From positions 3,906,001 through 3,970,000 of the forward strand of contig NZ_RCCA01000001.1 of the NCBI RefSeq assembly GCF_003663845.1: 64,000 nt of DNA, read 5' to 3'. Below, piece after piece: positions 19,649 to 27,244 of this stretch. Position numbers and translations under genes: made by a program. Position 1 is the stretch's first letter, and every line of letters starts with the position of its first letter. Below the pieces are notes generated by a model, which searched no databases, had not been told where the DNA came from, and was given only the letters and a program-made list of their open reading frames with translations. The stretch comes from Chryseobacterium sp. 7. GTDB taxonomy: Bacteria; Bacteroidota; Bacteroidia; Flavobacteriales; Weeksellaceae.

Positions 19649-20152
19649 TTAAGAGATAAGGGAGTGAATTAGCTTATCAGGAATTTTAATAATAAACTTA
19701 AAACCGTCAACCAACTTAATGGAATTAGTATAGAACTTTTTACCCTCTTCAAATGCCAGGAAATTATTTTGCTTGTAGTTCAGAGATGGATAATTCCATT
19801 TATTTCCAACGGCGATAAATTTTACATCTCTTTGGAAAAATTGCTGAAGGTTACTATTATTAAAAAAATTAAGATTGTATCTGGAACTTTTGCAATAGAA
19901 GAAATGAGTTTCATTCTGATCAGCCATTGTTTCATTTACAACAGCTAGATTATGGTATTCTTTTTCAGAATATAAATGAATGGAAACACCAGCTAAGCAT
20001 CCCTGCAGATGATTATTACTATCTGCACTATATGATAACTCAGGCTTTGTCATCGTAACAGATATAAACTTAGCGTTTAGTTTCCCTACAGCTGCCAGAA
20101 GCAATATAAGCGTGATCTTGTGGCTGTAGGAAAGAAAGTAATTTCTATCCAA
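19649..20152 (-). CDS. Small secreted protein of unknown function
   Basis: 167 aa with an N-terminal hydrophobic segment (about residues 12-28, ITLILLLAAVGKLNA) that reads as a signal peptide. The rest is rich in Asn, Phe and Tyr with two Cys (about 52 and 87). No family recognised. It lies between the rplL terminator and the beta-roll protein gene and is read in the same direction. An AT-rich 271-bp gap upstream contains the rplL terminator. Confidence 0.5.
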   Translation of the reverse strand: MDRNYFLSYSHKITLILLLAAVGKLNAKFISVTMTKPELSYSADSNNHLQGCLAGVSIHLYSEKEYHNLAVVNETMADQNETHFFYCKSSRYNLNFFNNSNLQQFFQRDVKFIAVGNKWNYPSLNYKQNNFLAFEEGKKFYTNSIKLVDGFKFIIKIPDKLIHSLIS

Positions 20153-20378
20153 TTATGTTGTGTTTTTTCGATACAAATATAATATTTTTTCAATCAAAAC
20201 AACACTTTATTGATAAAAATTTACACAAAATGGATAGACAATAAAATTAAAACAAAATATTATGTTAATTTATATCAAATAACTAATCATAATAAAATAC
20301 AATACGATAAGAGCCAATAATAATAAAATACTATTGTGAAATAAACCATAGATTTACAAAGACTTACATACAAAAAAA

Positions 20379-20399
20379 AGTCCGAACAATGTTCGGACT
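20379..20399 (-). terminator. Intrinsic terminator after rplL
   Basis: Perfect 9-bp stem (AGTCCGAAC / GTTCGGACT) with a 3-nt loop and eight T on the minus strand. It ends the rplKAJL transcript and so uncouples rpoBC from the ribosomal genes. Confidence 0.92.
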
Positions 20400-20423
20400 C
20401 CTATATTTATAATAAAATTGAAA

Positions 20424-20792
20424 TTATTTCAATTCTACTTCAGCACCAGCTTCTTCTAATTGCTTCTTAAGAGCTTCAGCTTCGTCTTTAGATACACCTT
20501 GCTTAATTGGAGCAGGAGCACCGTCTACGATATCTTTAGCTTCTTTAAGACCAGCACCAGTTAAATCTTTTACTAATTTAACGATAGCTAATTTAGAAGC
20601 ACCTGCAGACTTAAGAATTACATCGAATTCAGTCTTTTCTTCAGCAGCTTCACCTGCTCCACCTGCAGCAACTACTACAGCAGCAGCAGCTGGCTCAATT
20701 CCGTACTCATCCTTAAGGATAGCAGCTAATTCGTTTACGTCTTTTACAGTTAGGTTTACTAGCGTTTCAGCTAAATTTTTTAAATCTGACAT
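20424..20792 (-). CDS. rplL: 50S ribosomal protein L7/L12
   Basis: 122 aa. N-terminal dimerisation helices (KNLAETLVNLTVKDVNELAAIL), a short Ala/Gly-rich hinge (AAAAVVVAAGGAGEAAEEK, about 37-55), then the conserved C-terminal domain (FDVILKSAGASKLAIVKLVKDLTGAGLKEAKDIVDGAP) that recruits translational GTPases. Forms the ribosomal stalk with L10. It lies 46 nt after rplJ and is closed by a strong terminator. Confidence 0.98.
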   Translation of the reverse strand: MSDLKNLAETLVNLTVKDVNELAAILKDEYGIEPAAAAVVVAAGGAGEAAEEKTEFDVILKSAGASKLAIVKLVKDLTGAGLKEAKDIVDGAPAPIKQGVSKDEAEALKKQLEEAGAEVELK

Positions 20793-20838
20793 TGTTGTAA
20801 TGTTTTTGTTGATTATTTATTTAATTTTTTGAGAGTAA

Positions 20839-21432
20839 TTATTCAGCAGCTGGCGTTTCGTCAGTGCTTTCTGCAGCAGGAGCTTCCGGAGCTTCAGCAG
20901 CAGGAGTTTCTTCTACCGCAGGAGCAGCTTCTTCAGCTTGAGCTTCTACAGCTTCAGATTTGTTTTGAAGAGCAGAAACAACTCTTTGAATTGGAGACTG
21001 AAGTAATCCGATGATTTCACCGATCATTTCTTCTCTAGACTTGATGCTTACTAAAGTATCAAGGTTATTGTCACCAACATAGAACGTTTCTTGTACGAAA
21101 GCAGACTTCAAAGCAGGCTTCTCGTCTTTCTTTCTAAAATCTTTGATTAATTTTGCAGGAGCGTTAGCTGTCTCAGCAATCATTAAAGCAGAGTTTCCTT
21201 TGAATGTCTCGAACATTTCAGAGAAATCTACTCCTTCAATCTGCTCCATTGCTTTTTGCAAAAGGGTATTTTTTACCACTTTCACTTTGATATTTTGCTT
21301 GAAAGCCTGTCTTCTGAAATCTGAAGATTTAGCAGCGTTCAAACCATCTAGATCTGCTACGTATACTACTTTTGCATCCTGAAGCAAGTCTTTGATCTCT
21401 TGTATTGCTACAACTTTTTGGTCTTTTGTCAT
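20839..21432 (-). CDS. rplJ: 50S ribosomal protein L10 with acidic Ala/Pro/Glu tail
   Basis: 197 aa. The first 165 residues match L10 (VVYVADLDGLNAAKSSDFRR; KVKVVKNTLLQKAM; LQSPIQRVVSALQNK), which anchors the L7/L12 stalk to 23S rRNA. The last 32-35 residues are an acidic low-complexity tail made of EE, AP and AE units, longer than in the common bacterial protein. The gene begins 17 nt after rplA, leaving no room for a separate L10 leader of the E. coli kind. Confidence 0.97.
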   Translation of the reverse strand: MTKDQKVVAIQEIKDLLQDAKVVYVADLDGLNAAKSSDFRRQAFKQNIKVKVVKNTLLQKAMEQIEGVDFSEMFETFKGNSALMIAETANAPAKLIKDFRKKDEKPALKSAFVQETFYVGDNNLDTLVSIKSREEMIGEIIGLLQSPIQRVVSALQNKSEAVEAQAEEAAPAVEETPAAEAPEAPAAESTDETPAAE

Positions 21433-21449
21433 TGTCTTAGGATTAAATA

Positions 21450-22142
21450 TTAGTTAACAGATTTTGTATCAATTGCAATACCTGGGCTCATTGTAGAAGA
21501 CAAATAGATGCTCTTCACATAAGTTCCTTTAGCAGCAGTTGGTTTCATTTTGATCAATGTCTGGATAAGCTCCTGAGCATTTTCTTTGATCTTAGCAGCA
21601 TCGAAAGATACTTTACCAATACCAGCATGGATGATACCATACTTATCTACTTTGAAATCAATTTTACCTGCTTTAACTTCAGTTACTGCTTTACCAATTT
21701 CCATTGTTACAGTTCCTGATTTAGGGTTTGGCATTAAACCTCTTGGACCTAATACTCTACCTAATGGACCTAATTTACCCATTACAGCTGGCATAGTAAC
21801 GATAACGTCAACGTCTGTCCAACCTTCTTTGATTTTTTGTAAATATTCGTCAAGACCTACATAGTCAGCACCAGCAGCTTTAGCTTCTGCTTCTTTATCT
21901 GGAGTTACAAGAGCTAATACTTTAACATCTTTACCAGTACCGTGAGGAAGAGATACAACACCTCTTACCATTTGGTTTGCTTTTCTAGGGTCTACACCTA
22001 ATCTTACAGCGATATCTACTGAAGCATCAAACTTTGTAGTGTTCACTTCTTTTACAAGAGCTGAACCTTCTTCAAGGTTATAGATTCTTCCTTTTTCTAC
22101 TTTGCTTAAAGCTTCCTTTTGCTTTTTAGTTAATTTTGCCAT
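21450..22142 (-). CDS. rplA: 50S ribosomal protein L1
   Basis: 230 aa, full length. Diagnostic segments are DASVDIAVRLGVDPRKANQM (about 39-58), GRVLGPRGLMPNPKSGTVT (about 128-146) and a C-terminal YVKSIYLSSTMSPGI. Binds the L1 stalk of 23S rRNA, moves deacylated tRNA to the E site, and in many bacteria represses its own operon by binding the mRNA leader. It lies 11 nt after rplK. Confidence 0.98.
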   Translation of the reverse strand: MAKLTKKQKEALSKVEKGRIYNLEEGSALVKEVNTTKFDASVDIAVRLGVDPRKANQMVRGVVSLPHGTGKDVKVLALVTPDKEAEAKAAGADYVGLDEYLQKIKEGWTDVDVIVTMPAVMGKLGPLGRVLGPRGLMPNPKSGTVTMEIGKAVTEVKAGKIDFKVDKYGIIHAGIGKVSFDAAKIKENAQELIQTLIKMKPTAAKGTYVKSIYLSSTMSPGIAIDTKSVN

Positions 22143-22153
22143 TTCTTTAAGTT

Positions 22154-22597
22154 TTAAGCGTTAGTTGGTTTAGTTCCTGTTACTCTTAATCCCATAGATC
22201 TAGCAGTACCTGCAACCATAGAAAGAGCAGAGTCCATTGTAAAACAGTTAAGATCCGCCATTTTATCTTCAGCGATTTTCTTTACTTGTTCCCAAGTTAC
22301 AGAACCTACTTTGTTTCTGTTTGGTTCACCAGAACCTCCCTTGATCTTAGCTGCATCCATTAACTGGATTGCTGCAGGTGGAGTTTTAATAATGAATTCA
22401 AAAGATTTGTCTTCATATACTGTAATTACTACAGGTAAAACTTGCCCTGGCTTATCTTGGGTTCTTCCGTTAAATTGCTTACAAAACTCCATGATGTTCA
22501 CACCTGCAGAACCCAATGCTGGACCTACTGGTGGAGAAGGGTTAGCTGCGCCACCTTTCACCTGAAGCTTTACCATTTTAAAGACTTTCTTAGCCAT
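22154..22597 (-). CDS. rplK: 50S ribosomal protein L11
   Basis: 147 aa, normal length, with KLQVKGGAANPSPPVGPALG near the N-terminus and the C-terminal RNA-binding domain (GTARSMGLRV). Forms the GTPase-associated centre with 23S rRNA and is needed for stringent-response RelA activation. First gene of rplKAJL here. In most bacteria nusG lies directly upstream, but here 3.7 kb of envelope genes come between. Confidence 0.98.
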   Translation of the reverse strand: MAKKVFKMVKLQVKGGAANPSPPVGPALGSAGVNIMEFCKQFNGRTQDKPGQVLPVVITVYEDKSFEFIIKTPPAAIQLMDAAKIKGGSGEPNRNKVGSVTWEQVKKIAEDKMADLNCFTMDSALSMVAGTARSMGLRVTGTKPTNA

Positions 22598-22650
22598 TGT
22601 TTGTTTTTTAAATTTGAATAATTAATGAGTTTGGAAGCATTTATTATTCA

Positions 22651-22683
22651 GTAGGTTATGCACTCACATAACAATAAACCTAC
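22651..22683 (-). promoter_or_regulatory. Hairpin in the rplK mRNA leader (possible L1 autoregulatory site)
   Basis: The leader between the rplK promoter and ATG can fold in two overlapping ways: an outer GTAGGTT/AACCTAC stem of 7 bp and an inner GTTATG/CATAAC stem. L1 represses rplKA by binding a leader stem-loop in E. coli. The place fits, but I did not identify the L1 target signature. Confidence 0.4.
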
Positions 22684-22694
22684 TTTTTGGACTG

Positions 22695-22725
22695 CAAAAG
22701 TATAAAATATTTTTGAAATAGCAAA
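22695..22725 (-). promoter_or_regulatory. rplKAJL promoter
   Basis: On the minus strand TTTG (22725-22722), a 19-bp spacer and TACTTTTG (22702-22695). This fits the Bacteroidetes primary sigma consensus exactly. Start of transcription would be near 22,688, with a leader of about 90 nt. Confidence 0.75.
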
Positions 22726-22810
22726 CGGAAATTGCTGATTTTTAAAAAGTTTAAGAAAATATTTTATAAGGTGTTTTTAATTTTTGTTCAAATCATCTTA
22801 GAGAAAACAA

Positions 22811-22839
22811 AAACGACTATTTGCAGTAAATAGTCGTTT
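22811..22839 (-). terminator. Terminator-like hairpin after the VGINT gene group
   Basis: Perfect 12-bp stem (AAACGACTATTT / AAATAGTCGTTT) with a 5-nt loop, 28 nt past the stop of the last inserted secreted-protein gene and upstream of the rplK promoter. The minus-strand tail is TTTGTTTTC. Confidence 0.8.
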
Positions 22840-22866
22840 CATATATTTATAAAAGTAAAAAACTTA

Positions 22867-23535
22867 TTAAAATCCTGAAGGCTTACTAATCGTCTGGGTA
22901 GAACCATCCGTTCCTCCGAGATTGGCATTGATATCACTTATATTTTGTTTTTCAATCAGTCTTCTGTAGGCCATCAGATAAAGATCAACGGTAAAGTTAT
23001 TATACGTTCTTGACGGCGGATTAGAATTGGTTGCAATAATTCTGCTATCGGAAAATTTTGCCCTGATATGCCATGTTCCGTTACTTTTAAAGGCTACAAC
23101 ATCCGGTGATCCCTGTTTGTTGTCATTTACACCATTGTCGCCATAATCCAGCATTACGTTTGTAGTACCGTCATTCAGTTTGAATGAATAGTTATGAAGA
23201 ATAACCAGAAAGTTATTTGCGTCTATTTTGGTATCATAATCTGTAATTCCTGCTCCTGATACTCCGGTAAGGGTAAGTTTAAGATAATTAAACAGTCCGC
23301 TGCTCTCCAAAGACGGATCATACAATTGCAGACCATTCTGTGAAGTAGCTAAAAAGCTACCACCCGTCATGGTAGGTTCTCCCGGATTTCTCAGATATAA
23401 AGAATTCGTGTAGGTTTTTCCATTGACGTCAAGTGTTTCTGCAGGATTTGATGTGTTTATTCCTACTTTTCCTTTTTGGGCATTCAAAAATATCCCAAGG
23501 CACATAATTATTGTGATATAAATTTTCTTTTTCAT
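22867..23535 (-). CDS. Secreted 'VGINT-TLDV' protein, paralogue 3
   Basis: 222 aa from the ATG at 23535 (MKKKIYITIIMCLGIFLNAQ signal peptide). The frame is open to 23616 but that start would overlap the upstream gene and mask the signal. Mature N-terminus reads KVGINTSNPAETLDVNGKTY, the hallmark shared with its two neighbours and with the protein at 18,386. The remainder is beta-rich, with a FLVILHNYSF strand, a GTWHIRAKF strand and FTVDLYLMAYRRL near the end. No enzymatic motif. Probably a surface or extracellular structural protein. Last of three tandem genes, 7 nt after the previous one. Confidence 0.62.
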   Translation of the reverse strand: MKKKIYITIIMCLGIFLNAQKGKVGINTSNPAETLDVNGKTYTNSLYLRNPGEPTMTGGSFLATSQNGLQLYDPSLESSGLFNYLKLTLTGVSGAGITDYDTKIDANNFLVILHNYSFKLNDGTTNVMLDYGDNGVNDNKQGSPDVVAFKSNGTWHIRAKFSDSRIIATNSNPPSRTYNNFTVDLYLMAYRRLIEKQNISDINANLGGTDGSTQTISKPSGF

Positions 23536-23542
23536 AAGTTTT

Positions 23543-24190
23543 TTATTGAAGCCCAAGAGGCGTATTGGTTGATACTCCCGAATATGCCGGTGAAGCAGAT
23601 GCTGAAACAGAACCATTGAAAGTTCCCCAGTCTTTAACTAGTGATTTTTCAAAGACATTCAAAGTAAGTGTCCATGTTCCGTTTTGGGAAGAAACTGTTC
23701 CGGCTCCTTTAAAAGCTAAATTAACAGCATGATAATTTTTACCTGCACTGGTTACCTGGGTAACTTCAGTTGCATAAGAACCATATGATTTGGGACTGGT
23801 TGTAGTATTTGCTGCGGAGACCGCTCCTGTAAAAACAGCACCTGTAATTGCCACTACATATTTATTTACATCTAATCCTGTATTGAGATTCACAACTTCA
23901 TCCTGTCTCACATTGGTCAATACAACATTATACATATTTACAGGGGCTACATTACGGAGCGATATATCCAACAGCTTAACCTTACCAACCGGTGAAGTAT
24001 CTTTAGAACGGGTAAGCAGAAGATAGTTTCCGTTTGCCTTCGTATTTTCTGTATCTATTAAATAAGACTCTACCAATGTTTCTCCTTCAACATCGAGAGT
24101 TCCTTTTGGTGTTTTAGTATTTATTCCTACTTGTGCATGCGTGCTTAAAGCAGCAAAACCGGTAAAAAGTATCGCAATAATTTTTTTCAT
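23543..24190 (-). CDS. Secreted 'VGINT-TLDV' protein, paralogue 2
   Basis: 215 aa. Signal peptide MKKIIAILFTGFAALSTHAQ, then VGINTKTPKGTLDVEGETLV. The same layout follows as in its neighbours: a central strand 'VNKYVVAITGAVF' (compare NNFLVILHNYSF and NKFLVVISSFGF), a 'NGTWTLTLNVFEKSL' strand, and a low-complexity Ser/Ala tail. Function unknown. It lies 7 nt from each neighbour, so the three form one transcript. Confidence 0.62.
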   Translation of the reverse strand: MKKIIAILFTGFAALSTHAQVGINTKTPKGTLDVEGETLVESYLIDTENTKANGNYLLLTRSKDTSPVGKVKLLDISLRNVAPVNMYNVVLTNVRQDEVVNLNTGLDVNKYVVAITGAVFTGAVSAANTTTSPKSYGSYATEVTQVTSAGKNYHAVNLAFKGAGTVSSQNGTWTLTLNVFEKSLVKDWGTFNGSVSASASPAYSGVSTNTPLGLQ

Positions 24191-24197
24191 AGTGCAT

Positions 24198-24818
24198 TTA
24201 TTGAATTAATGGAGCCGCTGCAGCACCTGTAGTTGAAGCATTAAGATTTTGTGTAGGACTAAACTCCTTGGCATATGATCTGTCAAACACCAATAGATTC
24301 AAAGTCCACACTCCTGTAGGGAAAGAGTTATCCGGAGCGAATCCTTGATAATCTGCCTTAAGTTTCCATGTCCCTCCTGAAGAATAAGCAAAAATCTGGG
24401 GCACTGGAGTTAGCCAGTCTGCAGAGAAAGTTCTTGTAGGCTGTGTAAATCCGAAAGAAGAGATCACGACCAAAAACTTGTTGGAATTGATCTTTGTATC
24501 AAACTGATTTACCCAATCTTTATCTGAAGCATCACAGGTAATTTTAAATTGAATAAGGTTAATCGGAGCGGGAGAATTAGGTACAAAAGAATCATTGTAA
24601 GCCGTAATTTTGTTTTCCGGAGCCGGAGATTTGATAATGAAAGTGTAATTCTCGTCCGCTTTCAGTTTTTCCATGGGCTGCTTGAAAACAATTCCTGATG
24701 TCTTCATTGTACCGTTCACGGTAAGTTCTTTTTCAGGTGCTGTAGTATTGATACCAATCTGAGCACTTGTGAGCATAGATGTACCCACCAAAATGATCAT
24801 CGAAATAATTTTTGTCAT
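24198..24818 (-). CDS. Secreted 'VGINT-TLDV' protein, paralogue 1
   Basis: 206 aa from the ATG at 24818 (MTKIISMIILVGTSMLTSAQ signal peptide). The frame stays open to 24911, but only the inner start exposes the signal. Mature N-terminus IGINTTAPEKELTVNG, later NKFLVVISSFGF, GGTWKLKADYQG and GVWTLNLLVFDRSYAKEF, matching paralogues 2 and 3. First gene of the three-gene group. No known enzymatic domain. Confidence 0.62.
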   Translation of the reverse strand: MTKIISMIILVGTSMLTSAQIGINTTAPEKELTVNGTMKTSGIVFKQPMEKLKADENYTFIIKSPAPENKITAYNDSFVPNSPAPINLIQFKITCDASDKDWVNQFDTKINSNKFLVVISSFGFTQPTRTFSADWLTPVPQIFAYSSGGTWKLKADYQGFAPDNSFPTGVWTLNLLVFDRSYAKEFSPTQNLNASTTGAAAAPLIQ

Positions 24819-25128
24819 TGGGGTTGTGTTATTTAAGACTTGTGTTTTGGGTAATAACCCATATTTTATATTTTTCTGATTAAAAAATATAATACATCCA
24901 CACACCTGCAAATAGTGTATGAAATAAAAAATATAAAATTATTTGGATTAGTTAACAGATTGTTGCAAGAAGTATGCCATCTGCAGGTGAATTAATCATC
25001 CCTCAAAGGCACCGGATACAGAAAAACAAGTTTACTCCCAATGACGTGATAATTAAATTGAAGCAAAACTCTTTATAGTGGTATCAACAAAAAATCTACC
25101 ATTTGAATAGGGTTTTATAATTCAAACA
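24819..25128. other. Intergenic region without a gene
   Basis: 310 bp, AT-rich. Inverted copies of CACCTGCA occur near 24,900 and 24,980. A weak promoter-like stretch for the VGINT group lies near 24,905-24,920 on the minus strand (ending ATTTG). No convincing terminator or small gene seen. Confidence 0.5.
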
Positions 25129-26258
25129 TTAAAAAAACTTGGAAAAATAATACTCCTTTACTTTTTGTAAGGAAAGCCCTCTCCCATCATATTGAATATG
25201 AATAAAGAAAAAGATAAAAAATATAATATTAATAAAAAGGAAACTTTTTAAGAAACTATTCTGATTGAATGAGATACCAAGACCTTCTTTATTTGGGAGC
25301 ATTATTATAGTAACAATTAACAATAACATAGAATATATGTGATCCCAACGATACCAATCTATTCCCAAAACATACAAAGGTGCTACCCAAATAAGACTCA
25401 CACCAACAAACTTAGCAAATGCATTAAACTTACTTCTGTAAAATATAAAGACATAGTATAAAAACATAGAAACTTCAAGAGCGAGTTCCAAAATGAATAA
25501 AAGATAAGAAATAACTTCTTGTTTTATAAGCCCAAATCCATCTGAAAATTTATAAAGAAAGATATTGTTATCACTAAAAACAACCCCCCTGTTTTTAATC
25601 ATCTCTAAACTCTTACCACAATTGATTTCGTTGCCGAAAAAAACAGAATACCCATTATTACAGTGGATAAACCTAAAAAAAGCATCCAAAGAGAATATTT
25701 CTTTTCTCCAGTTTTAAGAACATGTATCGCAATAAAAAAAGGAAGGAAGAAATAGAACATTTCATGAATAAACAGACTCAGGCAAAATAAGATTAAAAAA
25801 ATTCTTTCTTTAAGAACGGTCATCTTACCAAAAGCAAAGAATGCGGCCAAAGCAAAAAGAATCATTTCCCTTTTTCCGGAGTAAGACAGATTAACGGGGA
25901 AGTACATAAAGCAAAGTGGTGAACATAGTAACACTAAAATATTCCAATCCATTTTCTTTGTTACCAACAATCTGAAATAGGCGTAGAAAATAAGTGTATA
26001 AAAAATGATCTGCGTTATATAAACCTGGATAGGTAAAGATATTCTGAATTTATCCTGTACAGCAAAATACATACTTCCGGTAATTCCTCTGCGTTTAAAA
26101 CCTCCATCTTCATAATTAACCAGCCAGTCTGACAATGTCCATTCCTGAATAGATAAAGTAGCCTTTCCGTATAATTTAAAAATTACATAAAGAAAGATCA
26201 TAATTAGAAAGAAACAATATAACAAAAAGATGCTATTTTTTTTTGAAGATAATGTCAT
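25129..26258 (-). pseudogene. Polytopic membrane protein (Wzy/EpsG-like topology), split by a one-base frameshift
   Basis: Two overlapping frames, 26258-25605 and 25689-25129, encode consecutive parts of one protein of about 376 aa with around ten membrane segments. The N-terminal part carries WLVNYEDGGFKRRGITG, a motif I associate with flavobacterial exopolysaccharide-type membrane proteins. The break maps to a run of seven A (25637-25643). One extra base there would join the frames as GILFFFGNEINCGKSLEMIKN, and the full span plus one base is an exact multiple of three. It may be a real null mutation or a homopolymer sequencing error. It lies between nusG and the VGINT genes and is much more AT-rich than its neighbours. 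Confidence 0.7.
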
Positions 26259-26285
26259 AAATTCTATCTTATTTCATGAATGAAA

Positions 26286-26309
26286 AAAGACCGCTTATCA
26301 GCAGTCTTT
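26286..26309 (-). terminator. Intrinsic terminator after nusG
   Basis: Stem AAAGAC.. / ..GTCTTT, extended by TGCT/AGCG pairing on the minus strand, followed by six T. It lies 22 nt after the nusG stop and separates secE-nusG from the membrane-protein gene. Confidence 0.85.
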
Positions 26310-26330
26310 TTATATTTTTATAAGTAACTA

Positions 26331-26873
26331 TTATACTTTTTCTACTTGCATGTAGCTTAGTTCCATTGGAGTTTTTCTACCGAAGATCAATACAGAAACT
26401 TCAATTTTCTTTTTGTCTTCAAGAATTTTCTCTACTGTACCATTGAATCCGTTGAAAGGTCCATCGATTACTTTAACGTTTTCACCTACTACATAAGGAA
26501 TTTCAACATCGCTTGCGAATTCTGAAAGCTCATCCATTCTTCCAAGCATTCTGTTAACCTCAGATTTTCTCATTGGAACAGGATCTCCTCCTTTTGTTAA
26601 GCTTAAGAAAGAAATAACTCCAGGGATATTCTTGATAACGTGAGGAATCTCTCCCATCAGGTCAGCTTCAATCATCAAGTAGCCAGGGTAGTAAGGTCTT
26701 TCTTTAGGAACTTTTTTTCCGTTTCTAATTTGGATTACCTTTTCCATAGGAATAACCACTTGAGTAACGTACTGCTCAAACCCTAGACGTTTGATTTCTG
26801 TCTCAATATAGTTTTTCACTTTATTTTCCTGTCCGCTGATTGCTTTCAGCACATACCATTTCAATTCGCTCAT
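26331..26873 (-). CDS. nusG: Transcription termination/antitermination factor NusG
   Basis: 180 aa. N-terminal NGN domain (WYVLKAISGQENKVKNYIETEI ... RPYYPGYLMIEADL) that binds the RNA polymerase clamp, and a C-terminal KOW domain (GENVKVIDGPFNGFNGTVEKI, near residues 127-147) that contacts Rho or ribosomal S10. Normal length. It lies 20 nt after secE, as in most bacteria, but is separated from rplK. Confidence 0.98.
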   Translation of the reverse strand: MSELKWYVLKAISGQENKVKNYIETEIKRLGFEQYVTQVVIPMEKVIQIRNGKKVPKERPYYPGYLMIEADLMGEIPHVIKNIPGVISFLSLTKGGDPVPMRKSEVNRMLGRMDELSEFASDVEIPYVVGENVKVIDGPFNGFNGTVEKILEDKKKIEVSVLIFGRKTPMELSYMQVEKV

Positions 26874-26893
26874 TATGGGAAAATACTTAATTA

Positions 26894-27100
26894 TTAATTG
26901 AACAAGTTGATTAGCATTCCTATTATGTTGCTGATTGCTTTTGAAAACAATTCATCAACTCCAAAGGTAAACAATGCCAGAATCACTGTCGCAATAGTCA
27001 CTACGATTGTAGAAGACTGAAGGTCAGCCCACTTTGGCCATTCAACCTTATGTCTGAATTCGTTATAAGAACCTTTTAAAAAATCGACAAATGAACTCAT
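26894..27100 (-). CDS. secE: Preprotein translocase subunit SecE
   Basis: 68 aa, the short one-membrane-span form. The amphipathic KGSYNEFRHKVEWPKWADLQ segment and the following transmembrane helix (TIVVTIATVILALFTFGVDELF) are diagnostic. It clamps SecY in the inner membrane. It lies between tRNA-Trp and nusG. Confidence 0.96.
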   Translation of the reverse strand: MSSFVDFLKGSYNEFRHKVEWPKWADLQSSTIVVTIATVILALFTFGVDELFSKAISNIIGMLINLFN

Positions 27101-27112
27101 AATTTATATTTG

Positions 27113-27183
27113 CACGGGCACAAGGATTCGAACCCTGATCAACGGTTTTGGAGACCGGTATCCTACCATTGGACGATGCCCGT
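27113..27183 (-). tRNA. trnW: tRNA-Trp (anticodon CCA)
   Basis: 71 nt. Perfect 7-bp acceptor stem (ACGGGCA / TGCCCGT), D-arm, anticodon loop CTCCAAA and T-arm with GTTCGAA. The terminal CCA is not fully encoded. The tuf-trnW-secE-nusG order is typical of this phylum. Confidence 0.95.
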
Positions 27184-27188
27184 AGTTA

Positions 27189-27229
27189 AAAAAAGCCCCG
27201 TAAAGAGAGTTCCTTACGGAAGCTTTTTT
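27189..27229 (-). terminator. Intrinsic terminator after tuf
   Basis: Interrupted long stem (AAAAAAGC plus CCGTAA pairing with TTACGG plus GCTTTTTT) directly behind the tuf stop. The T-run is present on both strands. Readthrough must supply tRNA-Trp, secE and nusG unless they have their own promoter. Confidence 0.75.
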
Positions 27230-27244
27230 ATATTTTTAAGATGA

